The notes under the pieces are model-generated. The model had not been told where the DNA came from and ran no database searches. It was given only the letters and a program-made list of their open reading frames with translations. This document shows, in pieces, positions 1 through 7,757 of a stretch of 28,885 nt of DNA (position 1 is the first letter of the stretch; each line of letters starts with the position of its first letter). Source of the DNA: an uncultured Bacilli bacterium (GTDB lineage: Bacteria > Bacillota_I > Bacilli_A > RF39 > UBA660); NCBI GenBank assembly GCA_944351345.1, contig CALVPO010000003.1, forward strand, positions 1-28,885. Direction: 5' to 3'. A program made the translations under genes and the position numbers.

Positions 1-70
1 CCTCTAAAATTACTAGTTTTTTTAGATTTACTTAAAATATTGAGTTTATAACTGAAATTTAGTTTTGAAA
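1..70. other. Downstream flank of tex, no gene seen
   Basis: This short AT-rich stretch lies past the stop codon of tex, which reads leftwards. I see no open frame with a start and ribosome binding site. On the minus strand TCTAAAA and TTTTAGA can pair across about ten bases (roughly 3-26), but no clear T-run follows, so it is only a weak terminator candidate. Confidence 0.3.
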
Positions 71-2233
71 TCAACCATTTTTACTAGGATCAAGCAAAGT
101 CAAACTAACCTTATGCCTATCCAAATTAACATCATCAACCCAACAAGTAACAATATCTCCAACATTAACAACCTCCATAGGATGCCTAATATAATCACGA
201 GATAACTTAGAAATATGAGCAAGTCCATCATCATGAAGCCCAATATCAATAAACACCCCAAAGTCAACAACATTTCTAACCGTACCTTCAAGCTCCATAC
301 CACGCTTAAGATCCTCTATATTCAAAATATCACTCTTAAGCAAAGGCTTTTGATAATCATCTCTAAAATCTCTATTAGGCTGTTTCAAACACTTAATAAT
401 ATCTTCCAAAGTATACTTATCAATTCCGTTATCAGCAGAATATTTTAAAGTATCAACCTCATCTAACTTCTTAACTAACTCCGAAGAACCAATATCTTTA
501 ACATCAAATCCCAAACTATTAATTAACTTTATAGCATCCTCATAACTCTCAGGATGAATAGGAGTCTTATCCAAAATATTATCTCCATCAATAACCCTCA
601 TAAAACCAATAGCTTGCTCATAAACCTTACTAGATAAAATTTTCTTCTTTAAAATCTCAGCTCTAGATTTAATCTTACCATGTTCTTCCCTATATTTAAT
701 AATCTTATCAATAGTACTCTTAGTTAAACCAGAAACATACTTAAGTATAGAACTACTAGCCGTATTAATATTAACCCCAACTGAGTTAACAGCCTTACTA
801 ACAACAAAATCCAAAGATTCATTCAATTTTTTCTGATTAACATCATGCTGATATTGACCAACACCAATACTCTTAGAATCAATCTTAACAAGCTCACTCA
901 AAGGATCCTGAAGACGCCTTCCAATACTAATAGCACTTCTCTCTTCAACATGCAAATCAGGAAATTCACTAATAGCAAGAGGACTAGCCGAATATACAGA
1001 AGCCCCAGCCTCACTAACTATTATAAAAGATACCTTTTTAGCCGTATATTCATGACACACTTCAGCAACTAATTTCTCACTCTCACGAGAAGCTGTCCCA
1101 TTTCCAACTGCAATAATATCAATATCATATTTACTTATTAAATCCTTAATAAACTTCTTAACTTCTTCCCATTTATTATGAGGTTCATGAGGATAAATCT
1201 TACTAATATTTAAAATCCTACTAGCAGGATCAATAACAGCTAACTTACATCCTGTCCTATAAGCCGGATCAAATCCCAAGACAACCTTATCTTTCATAGG
1301 AGGAGTCAAAAGTAATTTTTCCAAGTTCTTTCCAAAAACATCAATAGCTCCCTCTTCAGCTAACTCTTTTAATTCAGACCTAACCTCTCTCTCAACACTA
1401 GGAAAAATCAATCTCTTATAACTGTCCCTAATAGCCTCTTTAACCAAATAAGCAACACAAGACTTATCATTTTTAATAATTTTTTTATCAAACCAACTAA
1501 GAACATATTCTGTATCAATATCTATTCCAATACTAAGAACCCCCTCTTTTTCTCCACGATTCATAGCAAGAATCCTATGAGGTTTAATATACTTAATTTT
1601 TTCACTATAATCATAATACATCTCATAAATATGTTCATCATCTTGAGCCTTCTTTTTCATCTTAGAAGTAATCATCCCATAATTCATCATATTATGTCTC
1701 AAATATTTACGATAACTAGCATTATCACTAATCCATTCAGCAATAATATACTTAGCCCCCATAATAGCATCATCACTACTCTTAACAGCCTCATTTATAT
1801 ATTTAGAAGCAACCTCATCTATATTAATATCCATAGGAAAACTCATAATAATCTTAGCTAAAGGCTCTAATCCATTCTTAATAGCCTCCGTAGCCTTAGT
1901 TTTCTTCTTTTCTTTAAATGGCCTATATAAATCTTCAACCTCAACTAATTTTTGACATTTCATAATATCATTCTTTAACTCATCGGTAAGTAAACCTTTC
2001 TCATCAATTAGTCTAATAACATCTTCTTTTCTTTTCAATAAAGATACCTGATAATCATAAACTTCACTAACTTTCCTAATTTGTTCTTCATCCATAGCCC
2101 CTGTAGCTTCTTTTCTATATCTAGCAATAAAAGGTACTGTATTACCTTCACTAAGTAATTTAAGTACACTCTCAACTTGTGTATTCTTAACATTCAAAGA
2201 AACAGCAATTTCTTTAATAATATCTTGATTCAT
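71..2233 (-). CDS. tex: Tex-family RNA-binding transcription accessory protein
   Basis: Tex is a cytosolic nucleic-acid-binding protein related to eukaryotic Spt6, thought to act with RNA polymerase. The 720-aa length is normal for the family. The order is typical: an N-terminal helical region (VKNTQVESVLKLLSEGNTVPFIARYRK-type start, residues about 15-40, then a VEDLYRPFKEKKKTKA stretch near 97-112), a YqgF/RNase H-like core (VVLGFDPAYRTGCKLAVID, about 318-336), helix-hairpin-helix segments (NTASSSILKYVSGL, about 490-505) and a C-terminal S1 domain (LEGTVRNVVDFGVFIDIGLHDDGL, about 648-671). It starts at ATG behind AGAGGAAG. It lies downstream of the Y-family polymerase on the same strand with a gap of about 180 bases, so the two may or may not be cotranscribed. 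The stop is TGA, which shows that TGA is not read as Trp here. Confidence 0.96.
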   Translation of the reverse strand: MNQDIIKEIAVSLNVKNTQVESVLKLLSEGNTVPFIARYRKEATGAMDEEQIRKVSEVYDYQVSLLKRKEDVIRLIDEKGLLTDELKNDIMKCQKLVEVEDLYRPFKEKKKTKATEAIKNGLEPLAKIIMSFPMDINIDEVASKYINEAVKSSDDAIMGAKYIIAEWISDNASYRKYLRHNMMNYGMITSKMKKKAQDDEHIYEMYYDYSEKIKYIKPHRILAMNRGEKEGVLSIGIDIDTEYVLSWFDKKIIKNDKSCVAYLVKEAIRDSYKRLIFPSVEREVRSELKELAEEGAIDVFGKNLEKLLLTPPMKDKVVLGFDPAYRTGCKLAVIDPASRILNISKIYPHEPHNKWEEVKKFIKDLISKYDIDIIAVGNGTASRESEKLVAEVCHEYTAKKVSFIIVSEAGASVYSASPLAISEFPDLHVEERSAISIGRRLQDPLSELVKIDSKSIGVGQYQHDVNQKKLNESLDFVVSKAVNSVGVNINTASSSILKYVSGLTKSTIDKIIKYREEHGKIKSRAEILKKKILSSKVYEQAIGFMRVIDGDNILDKTPIHPESYEDAIKLINSLGFDVKDIGSSELVKKLDEVDTLKYSADNGIDKYTLEDIIKCLKQPNRDFRDDYQKPLLKSDILNIEDLKRGMELEGTVRNVVDFGVFIDIGLHDDGLAHISKLSRDYIRHPMEVVNVGDIVTCWVDDVNLDRHKVSLTLLDPSKNG

Positions 2234-2416
2234 AAATACTTCCTCTCTAACAAATAATTATTTTCTTGACCATTTAATTATATCATTAATTAATAAAAAT
2301 AAACTAAAATTCACTAATAATAAATTTTTATACCCTTACACCTTCGGTTGAATTATTTATAATCTAATTAAAGTATTAATAAATTAAATAATATTAATAT
2401 CTAGTCTAACTAATTA

Positions 2417-3622
2417 TTATTTTTTCTTAACCTCAATATCAGCATATCTAATACTATCACTACCATATTTATTTCTAATATCATCTAAAGCTTTCTGTAG
2501 TTTCTCATCTTTATCACTACTAGAATTATCTTTATTATTAGAATCAAACAAAGATAATTGTTTATCATGCTTATTACTAACATTTCCTACACCAACACAT
2601 AACCCCCTAACATAACTATCAGCATTCCACAGTTTATCAAATAACGAACATGCATATTCATAAATATCACTATCACTACTAATTCCATTATTTAAAGAAA
2701 CTTGTTTACTAACTTTTCTAAAATCACTATATTTAATCCATATATTAACAGAATATGCATATAACTTTTTATCCCTTAATCTCTTACCCGTATCACAAGC
2801 TAACATCTTAAGAACTTTATATATTTCCTTTTTATCACTATAATTATAAGGTAAAACAGTAGAAGAAGACACACTCTTAGGATCTTCCTTTTTAGCATCA
2901 ACACAACTATTATCTATCCCATTAGCAAACTCCCACATAAGCTTACCATGACTCTTAAACTTCTTTATAAGAATATCTACATTATAATTAGCCAAATCTC
3001 CAATTGTCTTAATTCCCATATCCTTTAATTTAGCAGTAGTACTCTTACCAACCATAAACAAATCATTAATAGGTAATTTCCACATTTTATCCTTAATTTC
3101 ATTATCAAAAAGAGTATGAACCCTATCAGGTTTAGTAAAATCAGATGCCATCTTAGCCTCTAACTTATTATTACCAATCCCAACATTAACCGTAAACCCA
3201 AATTTATTCTTAATATCATCTTTTATTTTATAAGCAACCTTAATAGGATCACCAAAAAGTTTAATAGAACCAGTATAATCAAGAAAACACTCATCTATAG
3301 AGTATCTTTCTATAATATCAGTATAATTAAGTAAGTACTTATACATCATATCAGAATATTTCCTAAAGACCTTAAAATCTCCCTTATATACTTCCAAATA
3401 AGGACACTTACGTCTAGCACTATATAAAGATTCTGCTGTTACAACACCTCTAGCTTTACATGGATTACTCTTAGCAGTAACTATCCCCCTTCTAGCATCC
3501 TCATCTCCCCCAATAACAGCATATCTTTCTCTAATATCAACATGAGATCCATTCTTAAGCATCTCAACAGCAGTCCATGACAAAAAAGCATTATTAACAT
3601 CTACATGCATTATAATTCTCAT
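2417..3622 (-). CDS. dinB: Y-family DNA polymerase (DinB/Pol IV type)
   Basis: A translesion DNA polymerase of the UmuC/DinB family, copying past damaged bases. The first catalytic aspartate is in MHVDVNNAFLSW at the N-terminus and the second acidic pair is in YSIDECFLDY. A helix-hairpin-helix region (MVGKSTTAKLKDMGIKTIGDL) and a little-finger domain follow. The C-terminal QLSLFD is a classic sliding-clamp binding motif, followed by a charged Asn/Ser/Asp-rich tail. I chose the ATG at 3620-3622, because GGTGA lies just upstream and the protein then begins MRIIMHVDV as in relatives. The open frame extends upstream to a TTG at 3718, but that extension is hydrophobic and unrelated to the family. 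The minus-strand codons are T/G-ending, as in tex. Confidence 0.93.
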   Translation of the reverse strand: MRIIMHVDVNNAFLSWTAVEMLKNGSHVDIRERYAVIGGDEDARRGIVTAKSNPCKARGVVTAESLYSARRKCPYLEVYKGDFKVFRKYSDMMYKYLLNYTDIIERYSIDECFLDYTGSIKLFGDPIKVAYKIKDDIKNKFGFTVNVGIGNNKLEAKMASDFTKPDRVHTLFDNEIKDKMWKLPINDLFMVGKSTTAKLKDMGIKTIGDLANYNVDILIKKFKSHGKLMWEFANGIDNSCVDAKKEDPKSVSSSTVLPYNYSDKKEIYKVLKMLACDTGKRLRDKKLYAYSVNIWIKYSDFRKVSKQVSLNNGISSDSDIYEYACSLFDKLWNADSYVRGLCVGVGNVSNKHDKQLSLFDSNNKDNSSSDKDEKLQKALDDIRNKYGSDSIRYADIEVKKK

Positions 3623-3641
3623 AACAATCACCACTAATTTT

Positions 3642-3647
3642 ATTATA
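3642..3647 (-). promoter_or_regulatory. -10 element of the dinB promoter
   Basis: On the minus strand TATAAT lies about 20 bases upstream of the dinB start. No convincing -35 is visible at 17 bases, so this rests on the perfect -10 and its position. Confidence 0.4.
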
Positions 3648-3834
3648 CCAAACAATTGTTTATTATGAAATATAAACCCTATAAAAAAACAATAACTATC
3701 TAACACCAAAAGTGTCAACTAAATATCATTACCATTATCATTTAACCATTTTTATGATATAGTAGTATTAAGGCAAATGTTTTTTTATAATTTATATAAC
3801 AAAAATAATTAAGTTAATAACTCTAATATAATTA

Positions 3835-3863
3835 TTTACATGTTTATATAGTATTTGTATTAT
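3835..3863 (+). promoter_or_regulatory. Candidate promoter of the CCA-adding enzyme
   Basis: TTTACA (3835-3840) and TATTAT (3858-3863) are separated by 17 bases. The predicted transcript start is near 3870, which would exclude the AGGAG at 3865-3869. A second TATAAT at 3827-3832 could serve a longer transcript that keeps the ribosome binding site. Confidence 0.35.
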
Positions 3864-3882
3864 TAGGAGTGTGATAAGTAAC

Positions 3883-4974
3883 ATGGAAAAACAAGCCCTA
3901 AAAGTATTAAGTATTTTAGAAGAAAATGGTTATAAAGCATATATAGTAGGGGGATATGTAAGAGATAAATTACTAGGAATAGAATCTAATGATATAGATA
4001 TATGTACTAGTGCAACCCCAAAAGAAATAAAAGAAATATTCAAATCATCATCAAGTCCTAATTATGGTTCTGTTAATATAACATATAAAAATATTAATTT
4101 TGATATAACAACTTTTAGAAGAGAAATAAAGTATTTAGACAATAGAATACCAATAAAATTAAAATATATAAAAACAATAAAAAAAGACTTATTAAGAAGA
4201 GATTTTACTGTCAATACTATCTGTATGGATTCTAAAGGAAATATATTAGATATGTTAAATATAATGGATGATTTAGATAATAAAATAATAAAAACAGTAG
4301 GTAACCCTAGATATAAATTAAAAGAAGACGCTCTAAGAATATTAAGAGCAATAAGATTTGCAACCACTCTAAATTTTACTATAGAAGAAAAAACCAAACA
4401 TTATCTAAGTTCTTATAGCTATTTACTAAAAAAAATATCATATCAAAGAAAAAAACAAGAACTAGATAAAATATTTTCTAGCCTAAACAGAGAAAAAGGC
4501 ATTAATTTATTAATAGAATTAGGTATTGATAAACACTTAAATTTAACTAACTTAAAAAAAATAACCCCTTGTCCCGATTTAATAGGAATATGGACCCAAT
4601 TAAAAGTAGATGACATATATCCATTTACCAAAAACGAAAAAGACCAAATGAAAGAAATTAGAAAATTATTATCACTAGATATTCATGATAAATATAATAT
4701 ATATAAATTTGGCCTATATAATTCAACAGTAGCATACCAAATAAAAAAAGAAAGTATTACTAAATTAAACAAAGTATATAAAGATTTACCAATTCATAAT
4801 CAAAAAGATATAAATATAAAACCAGCTGATATTCCAAAAATACTAAATAAAAAACCAGATAACTACATAAAAGAAATAATGACTGCTATTGAAAAAGCAA
4901 TAATATATAATAAATTAGATAATGACTACTCAAACATTGAAAAATATATATTAGATAAATATAAAAAAGATTAA
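3883..4974 (+). CDS. cca: CCA-adding tRNA nucleotidyltransferase
   Basis: Class II nucleotidyltransferase that adds or repairs the 3' CCA end of tRNAs; a poly(A) polymerase is the alternative within the same superfamily. The N-terminus has the GGYVRD motif followed by the metal-binding DIDICT (DxD), then RRDFTVNTI and EDALRILRAIRFA, which are the conserved head and neck motifs. The C-terminal half is divergent and Lys/Asn-rich. I see no HD phosphohydrolase domain. At 363 aa it is slightly shorter than typical Bacilli enzymes of about 400 aa. I prefer ATG 3883 (MEKQALKVL) to GTG 3871, because the AGGAG at 3865-3869 nearly touches the GTG; the spacing to the ATG is long (13), so the choice is not secure. 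It appears to be monocistronic. Confidence 0.9.
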   Translation: MEKQALKVLSILEENGYKAYIVGGYVRDKLLGIESNDIDICTSATPKEIKEIFKSSSSPNYGSVNITYKNINFDITTFRREIKYLDNRIPIKLKYIKTIKKDLLRRDFTVNTICMDSKGNILDMLNIMDDLDNKIIKTVGNPRYKLKEDALRILRAIRFATTLNFTIEEKTKHYLSSYSYLLKKISYQRKKQELDKIFSSLNREKGINLLIELGIDKHLNLTNLKKITPCPDLIGIWTQLKVDDIYPFTKNEKDQMKEIRKLLSLDIHDKYNIYKFGLYNSTVAYQIKKESITKLNKVYKDLPIHNQKDINIKPADIPKILNKKPDNYIKEIMTAIEKAIIYNKLDNDYSNIEKYILDKYKKD

Positions 4975-5188
4975 TTATTAAAAAGAACTAGTATAAAATC
5001 TAATGAAATATTATAGTAGAAACAAAAAGTTTAATGACTATATATTAAATATTGGTAAATTATAGAAATTATCTCTATCAAAAAAATTACTAATATAAAT
5101 AAACGATGAAGATATAATTTCTAAAATAATAATAAAAAGAAAAAATTAAAAATTAATAAGTAATATAACAGTAATAATTATAATATAT

Positions 5189-5214
5189 AACACCTTATAT
5201 AAGTGTGTTATTTT
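5189..5214 (+). terminator. Rho-independent terminator after cca
   Basis: AACAC pairs with GTGTT (5205-5209) around an inner CTTATATAAG palindrome, with one bulged T. ATTTTATT follows. It lies about 215 bases after cca, so the transcript has a long tail or the site ends something else. Confidence 0.5.
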
Positions 5215-5238
5215 ATTACTATATTTTCATAAAATATC

Positions 5239-5267
5239 TTAACAAAACAAAAAAATTATTATATAAT
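5239..5267 (+). promoter_or_regulatory. Promoter of the ypmB-dnaD-nth operon
   Basis: TTAACA (5239-5244), a 17-base spacer and TATAAT (5262-5267). The predicted start is near 5274, leaving a short leader with the AAAGGG ribosome binding site. Confidence 0.7.
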
Positions 5268-5291
5268 CATAATTGCAAAGGGATGATATAA

Positions 5292-5705
5292 ATGAAAAAT
5301 ATAACAACAGTATTAAAAATAATAATAATAGTCATAGCTTTAATTTTTATAGGTGTTTTTTCACTATCTTATACTATAAATAATAATAATAGTTATAAAG
5401 AAAGTATTATTACGAATATAAAAAATAATTATAATGTTAATGGTGATATTACTTATGCTAACTATTATGGCAATTATTATATATTTACAACTAATAGTAA
5501 TGTAATAGTATTAACTAAAGAATATAAAGAAGTACTAAATGAAGATATAAACAAATTAGCAAAAAATACTAATAATTATGAACTTATATATAGAACAAAC
5601 AAACTAATGTATGAAGACACTACAGTTAAAGATAATAAAGTAACTTATGACTATTATGATGCTAATACTTATAAAAAAATATCATCAACAACCTTGGAGC
5701 AATAA
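5292..5705 (+). CDS. ypmB: YpmB-like (DUF5590) membrane-anchored protein
   Basis: A 137-aa protein with an uncleaved N-terminal membrane anchor (about residues 7-28) and an extracytoplasmic domain. The pattern of paired PepSY-like beta strands (GNYYIFTTNSNVIVLT, then YELIYRTNKLMYEDTTVKDN) resembles YpmB of Bacillus, whose function is unknown. Position supports this: in Bacilli ypmB lies upstream of dnaD and nth, and here dnaD starts immediately after the stop codon. The aspB and asnS genes often found between them are absent. The start ATG has AAAGGG about nine bases upstream. The family assignment rests on general pattern and gene order, not on a unique motif. Confidence 0.6.
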   Translation: MKNITTVLKIIIIVIALIFIGVFSLSYTINNNNSYKESIITNIKNNYNVNGDITYANYYGNYYIFTTNSNVIVLTKEYKEVLNEDINKLAKNTNNYELIYRTNKLMYEDTTVKDNKVTYDYYDANTYKKISSTTLEQ

Positions 5706-6353
5706 ATGAATAATAAAGTAATTGATATATTAAAAGAAAAACCCATAATCATCCCTAGAGTATTATTTAAAAACTATAAAAAATTAAATATAACAGAAGA
5801 AGAATTAATTGTTTTAATATATATAGTTAATTTAGGAGATAAAATTGTTTATAACCCTAGTATTTTAACTGAAGACTTAGACATAGACAAATATAAAGCT
5901 ATGCAAATATTAAATAATCTCTCAGAAAAAAACTTAATAACTATAAAAGTAGAAAAAAATGATAGAGGACTTAGTGAAGAATATATTTATGTTGATGTCT
6001 TATATAATAAACTATTTAGTATAATACTAGAAGAACAACCACCAGAAAAAGTAGCAAATACTGATCTATTCAGTCTATTTGAAACAGAATTAGGAAGAAC
6101 TCTATCACCAATGGAATGTGAAATAATAAAAGAGTGGATTAGCAGTGATTATACAGAAGAACTAATAAAAGAAGCCCTAAAAGAAGCTATATATAATAAT
6201 GTAAGAAATTTAAAATACATAGATAGAATATTATATACTTGGAAAACAAAAGGAATAACAACAAAAGAAGATGTTTTAAAAGACAAAAGAAAATATAGAA
6301 AACCAGTTATGTCTTCTAATGTCTTTGACTATAACTGGCTAGAGGAAGATTAA
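5706..6353 (+). CDS. dnaD: DnaD replication-initiation/primosome protein
   Basis: DnaD helps to load the replicative helicase at origins and restart sites in low-GC Gram-positives. The 215-aa protein has an N-terminal winged-helix DnaD_N domain (about 1-100, with LTEDLDIDKYKAMQILNNLS as the helix-turn-helix) and a C-terminal DnaD/DnaB_2 domain (about 120-195). The latter carries the family YxxxIxxxW motif as YIDRILYTW, needed for DNA binding. It begins directly after the upstream stop (TAAATG), with GGAG inside the upstream gene's last codons, and ends one base before nth. Translational coupling across all three genes is likely. Confidence 0.93.
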   Translation: MNNKVIDILKEKPIIIPRVLFKNYKKLNITEEELIVLIYIVNLGDKIVYNPSILTEDLDIDKYKAMQILNNLSEKNLITIKVEKNDRGLSEEYIYVDVLYNKLFSIILEEQPPEKVANTDLFSLFETELGRTLSPMECEIIKEWISSDYTEELIKEALKEAIYNNVRNLKYIDRILYTWKTKGITTKEDVLKDKRKYRKPVMSSNVFDYNWLEED

Positions 6354-6354
6354 T

Positions 6355-6978
6355 ATGAATGAAGTATTAAATTATTTAGATGAATTATATCCCAACGCTT
6401 ATTGCGAATTAAATTATAACAAAGACTATGAACTTTTAATAGCCATAGTTCTAAGTGCTCAAACAACTGATAAAAGAGTAAATAAAGTAACTAAAGTATT
6501 ATTTACTAAATATAAAACTTTAGAAGAATTAGAAAACGCTAATTTAGAAGACATAGAAAATATCATAAAAGAAATAGGCACTTATAAAAAGAAAAGTATC
6601 TTTATCAAAGAAATAGCTAAATCTTTAGTGCATGATTATAACGGAACTGTTCCAAACAATAGAAAGTATCTAGAAACCTTACCAGGAGTAGGAAGAAAAA
6701 CCACAAATGTCTTCTTATCAGAATATTATAAAGTGCCATCAATTGCTGTTGATACTCATGTAGAAAGAGTATCCAAACGACTTAAATTATGCAAACAAAA
6801 TGCGAGCGTAAAAGAAGTAGAAGCATCTTTAACTAAAAAAATACCAAAAGAAAGATGGATAAAAACCCACCATCAACTAATATTTTTCGGAAGATATCAC
6901 TGCAAAGCTATGAAACCAAACTGTGATTCCTGCAAATTACAAAAAATATGTAAATATTATAAAGATAAAAATAAATAA
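6355..6978 (+). CDS. nth: Endonuclease III, DNA glycosylase/AP lyase
   Basis: Removes oxidised pyrimidines and cuts at the abasic site in base excision repair. The helix-hairpin-helix (LPGVGRKTTNVFLSEYY) carries the catalytic Lys, and the catalytic Asp is in IAVDTHVERV. The four C-terminal cysteines show the C-x6-C-x2-C-x5-C spacing of the [4Fe-4S] cluster (from HCKAMKPNC to KICKYY). At 207 aa it is full length. It is the last gene of the ypmB-dnaD-nth operon, and its ribosome binding site (GAGGAAG) lies within the end of dnaD. Confidence 0.97.
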   Translation: MNEVLNYLDELYPNAYCELNYNKDYELLIAIVLSAQTTDKRVNKVTKVLFTKYKTLEELENANLEDIENIIKEIGTYKKKSIFIKEIAKSLVHDYNGTVPNNRKYLETLPGVGRKTTNVFLSEYYKVPSIAVDTHVERVSKRLKLCKQNASVKEVEASLTKKIPKERWIKTHHQLIFFGRYHCKAMKPNCDSCKLQKICKYYKDKNK

Positions 6979-6989
6979 AAAGTATGAAA

Positions 6990-7005
6990 TCCACATTTTT
7001 GTGGA
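6990..7005. repeat. TCCACA-N4-TGTGGA inverted repeat (copy 1)
   Basis: TCCACA and TGTGGA flank TTTT just after nth. There is no T-run on either side, so it is not a standard terminator. Extended to nine bases, the right half (TGTGGAAAA) is one base from a DnaA box on the other strand, while the left half is poorer. A second copy with the same N4 spacing is at 25775-25796. Confidence 0.5.
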
Positions 7006-7027
7006 AAATAAAATTAATAAAATGTTT

Positions 7028-7070
7028 AAATCTCCAAACTTTATACCATATTAAAAAAGAAAGGAGATTT
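7028..7070 (+). promoter_or_regulatory. Inverted repeat masking the coat-operon ribosome binding site
   Basis: AAATCTCC (7028-7035) is perfectly complementary to GGAGATTT (7063-7070). The latter contains the Shine-Dalgarno of the first coat-like gene. If transcribed together, the eight-pair stem would hide the ribosome binding site. Whether this is regulatory is inference. Confidence 0.4.
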
Positions 7071-7075
7071 TTATT

Positions 7076-7306
7076 ATGGAAAATCAACAATATAATGAAG
7101 TACCAAATATTATTACAGGTAAAGACCTAGATTATCTAAGCGACATGTTTGAATGGAATTATGGAACACTAAAAAAAGTAAATGCAGGAATTACTTGCGT
7201 AAAAGATGAAGAAATAAAGGATATTTTAAAAGAAGGTTATAATTTATTTAAAAATAATTTAAATGTTATTTCATCTATTTTAAGAGAAGGAGGCCAAAAT
7301 GAATAA
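7076..7306 (+). CDS. Small CotF-associated helical protein
   Basis: A 76-aa protein, mostly predicted helical (GKDLDYLSDMFEWNYGTLKK, then EEIKDILKEGYNLFKNNLNVIS). Its pattern resembles the small two-helix partners often found beside CotF-type spore coat proteins in Bacillota, and it overlaps such a gene by eight bases. I cannot name a family with certainty. AAAGGAG lies nine bases upstream of the ATG. No signal peptide is present. A coat or ferritin-like structural role is inferred only from the neighbour. Confidence 0.6.
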   Translation: MENQQYNEVPNIITGKDLDYLSDMFEWNYGTLKKVNAGITCVKDEEIKDILKEGYNLFKNNLNVISSILREGGQNE

Positions 7307-7616
7307 CAAAATATCAAATCCTAAAACGGAAGTACCACCAGGAATAAAAATGAATGATAAAGATTATCTAAATTGCCTCTTAACCTGCTTAAAAGATATG
7401 ACAAAAAACTATACAATCGCTATGACTGAAGCAAGTAATGAAAGCCTATATAAAAGCTATAATTCTACATTCCAAGAATTAATAAAATTACAAAGAAAAG
7501 CCTTTGAATTAGCATTCAAAAAAGGCTGGTATTCCCTAGAAAAAGCAGAAACAAATAAAATAGATGAAAAATTAAATATGCTCTCTAAAGAATACCAAGA
7601 TTTAAATATAGACTAA
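7299..7616 (+). CDS. CotF-like spore coat protein
   Basis: A 105-aa protein with the coat F signature: an N-terminal DKDYLNCLLTCLKDMTKNY segment (about 22-40), a TEASN turn, a second helix (YNSTFQELIKLQRKAFELAF) and the typical KKGWYSLEKAE near residue 74-84. Family members are outer spore coat or small ferritin-like proteins in endospore formers, and some occur in non-sporulating relatives. It overlaps the preceding small gene by eight bases and uses GGAGG. A strong hairpin terminator follows. Whether this organism sporulates cannot be told from this window. Confidence 0.75.
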   Translation: MNNKISNPKTEVPPGIKMNDKDYLNCLLTCLKDMTKNYTIAMTEASNESLYKSYNSTFQELIKLQRKAFELAFKKGWYSLEKAETNKIDEKLNMLSKEYQDLNID

Positions 7617-7622
7617 TAAAAA

Positions 7623-7659
7623 ATTGCTATTATTTTTATAAACAAATAGTAATTTTTTT
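7623..7659 (+). terminator. Rho-independent terminator of the coat-like operon
   Basis: ATTGCTATT (7623-7631) pairs with AATAGTAAT (7645-7653), with one G-U, and seven T follow. Confidence 0.8.
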
Positions 7660-7692
7660 AATTTTTATATACATACAATTGTTCTATAATTA

Positions 7693-7721
7693 TTGACTTT
7701 ATATCTTTAAAATGCTATGAT
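7693..7721 (+). promoter_or_regulatory. Promoter of rmuC
   Basis: TTGACT (7693-7698), 17 bases, TATGAT (7716-7721). The predicted start near 7728 leaves about 30 bases of leader with AAGGAG. Confidence 0.7.
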
Positions 7722-7757
7722 TAAACTATCAAATACAAGAGTAAAAAGGAGTGTAAA

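Larger units (their letters stand above)
4975..5291. other. Gene-free AT-rich spacer with terminator and promoter
   Basis: This gap of about 317 bases has no frame with a credible start or ribosome binding site. It holds a terminator-like hairpin (5189-5214) for the upstream gene and a good promoter (5239-5267) for the downstream operon, both listed separately. The remainder (4975-5185) is almost pure A/T and could be a decayed gene, but I recognise nothing in it. Confidence 0.6.

Noticed and set aside
845..1861. Plus-strand open frames inside tex
   Set aside because: They lie antisense to a strongly conserved gene, have unlikely composition (Asn/Thr/Ile-rich) and no ribosome binding sites.
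3623..3718. N-terminal extension of the dinB frame
   Set aside because: The extension starts at TTG, is hydrophobic and unrelated to the family. The ATG at 3622 has a good binding site and the family N-terminus.
4975..5185. Decayed gene between cca and ypmB
   Set aside because: No frame gives a recognisable protein fragment. It is listed only as spacer.
6990..7005. Reading the inverted repeat after nth as a terminator
   Set aside because: No T-run follows on either strand.
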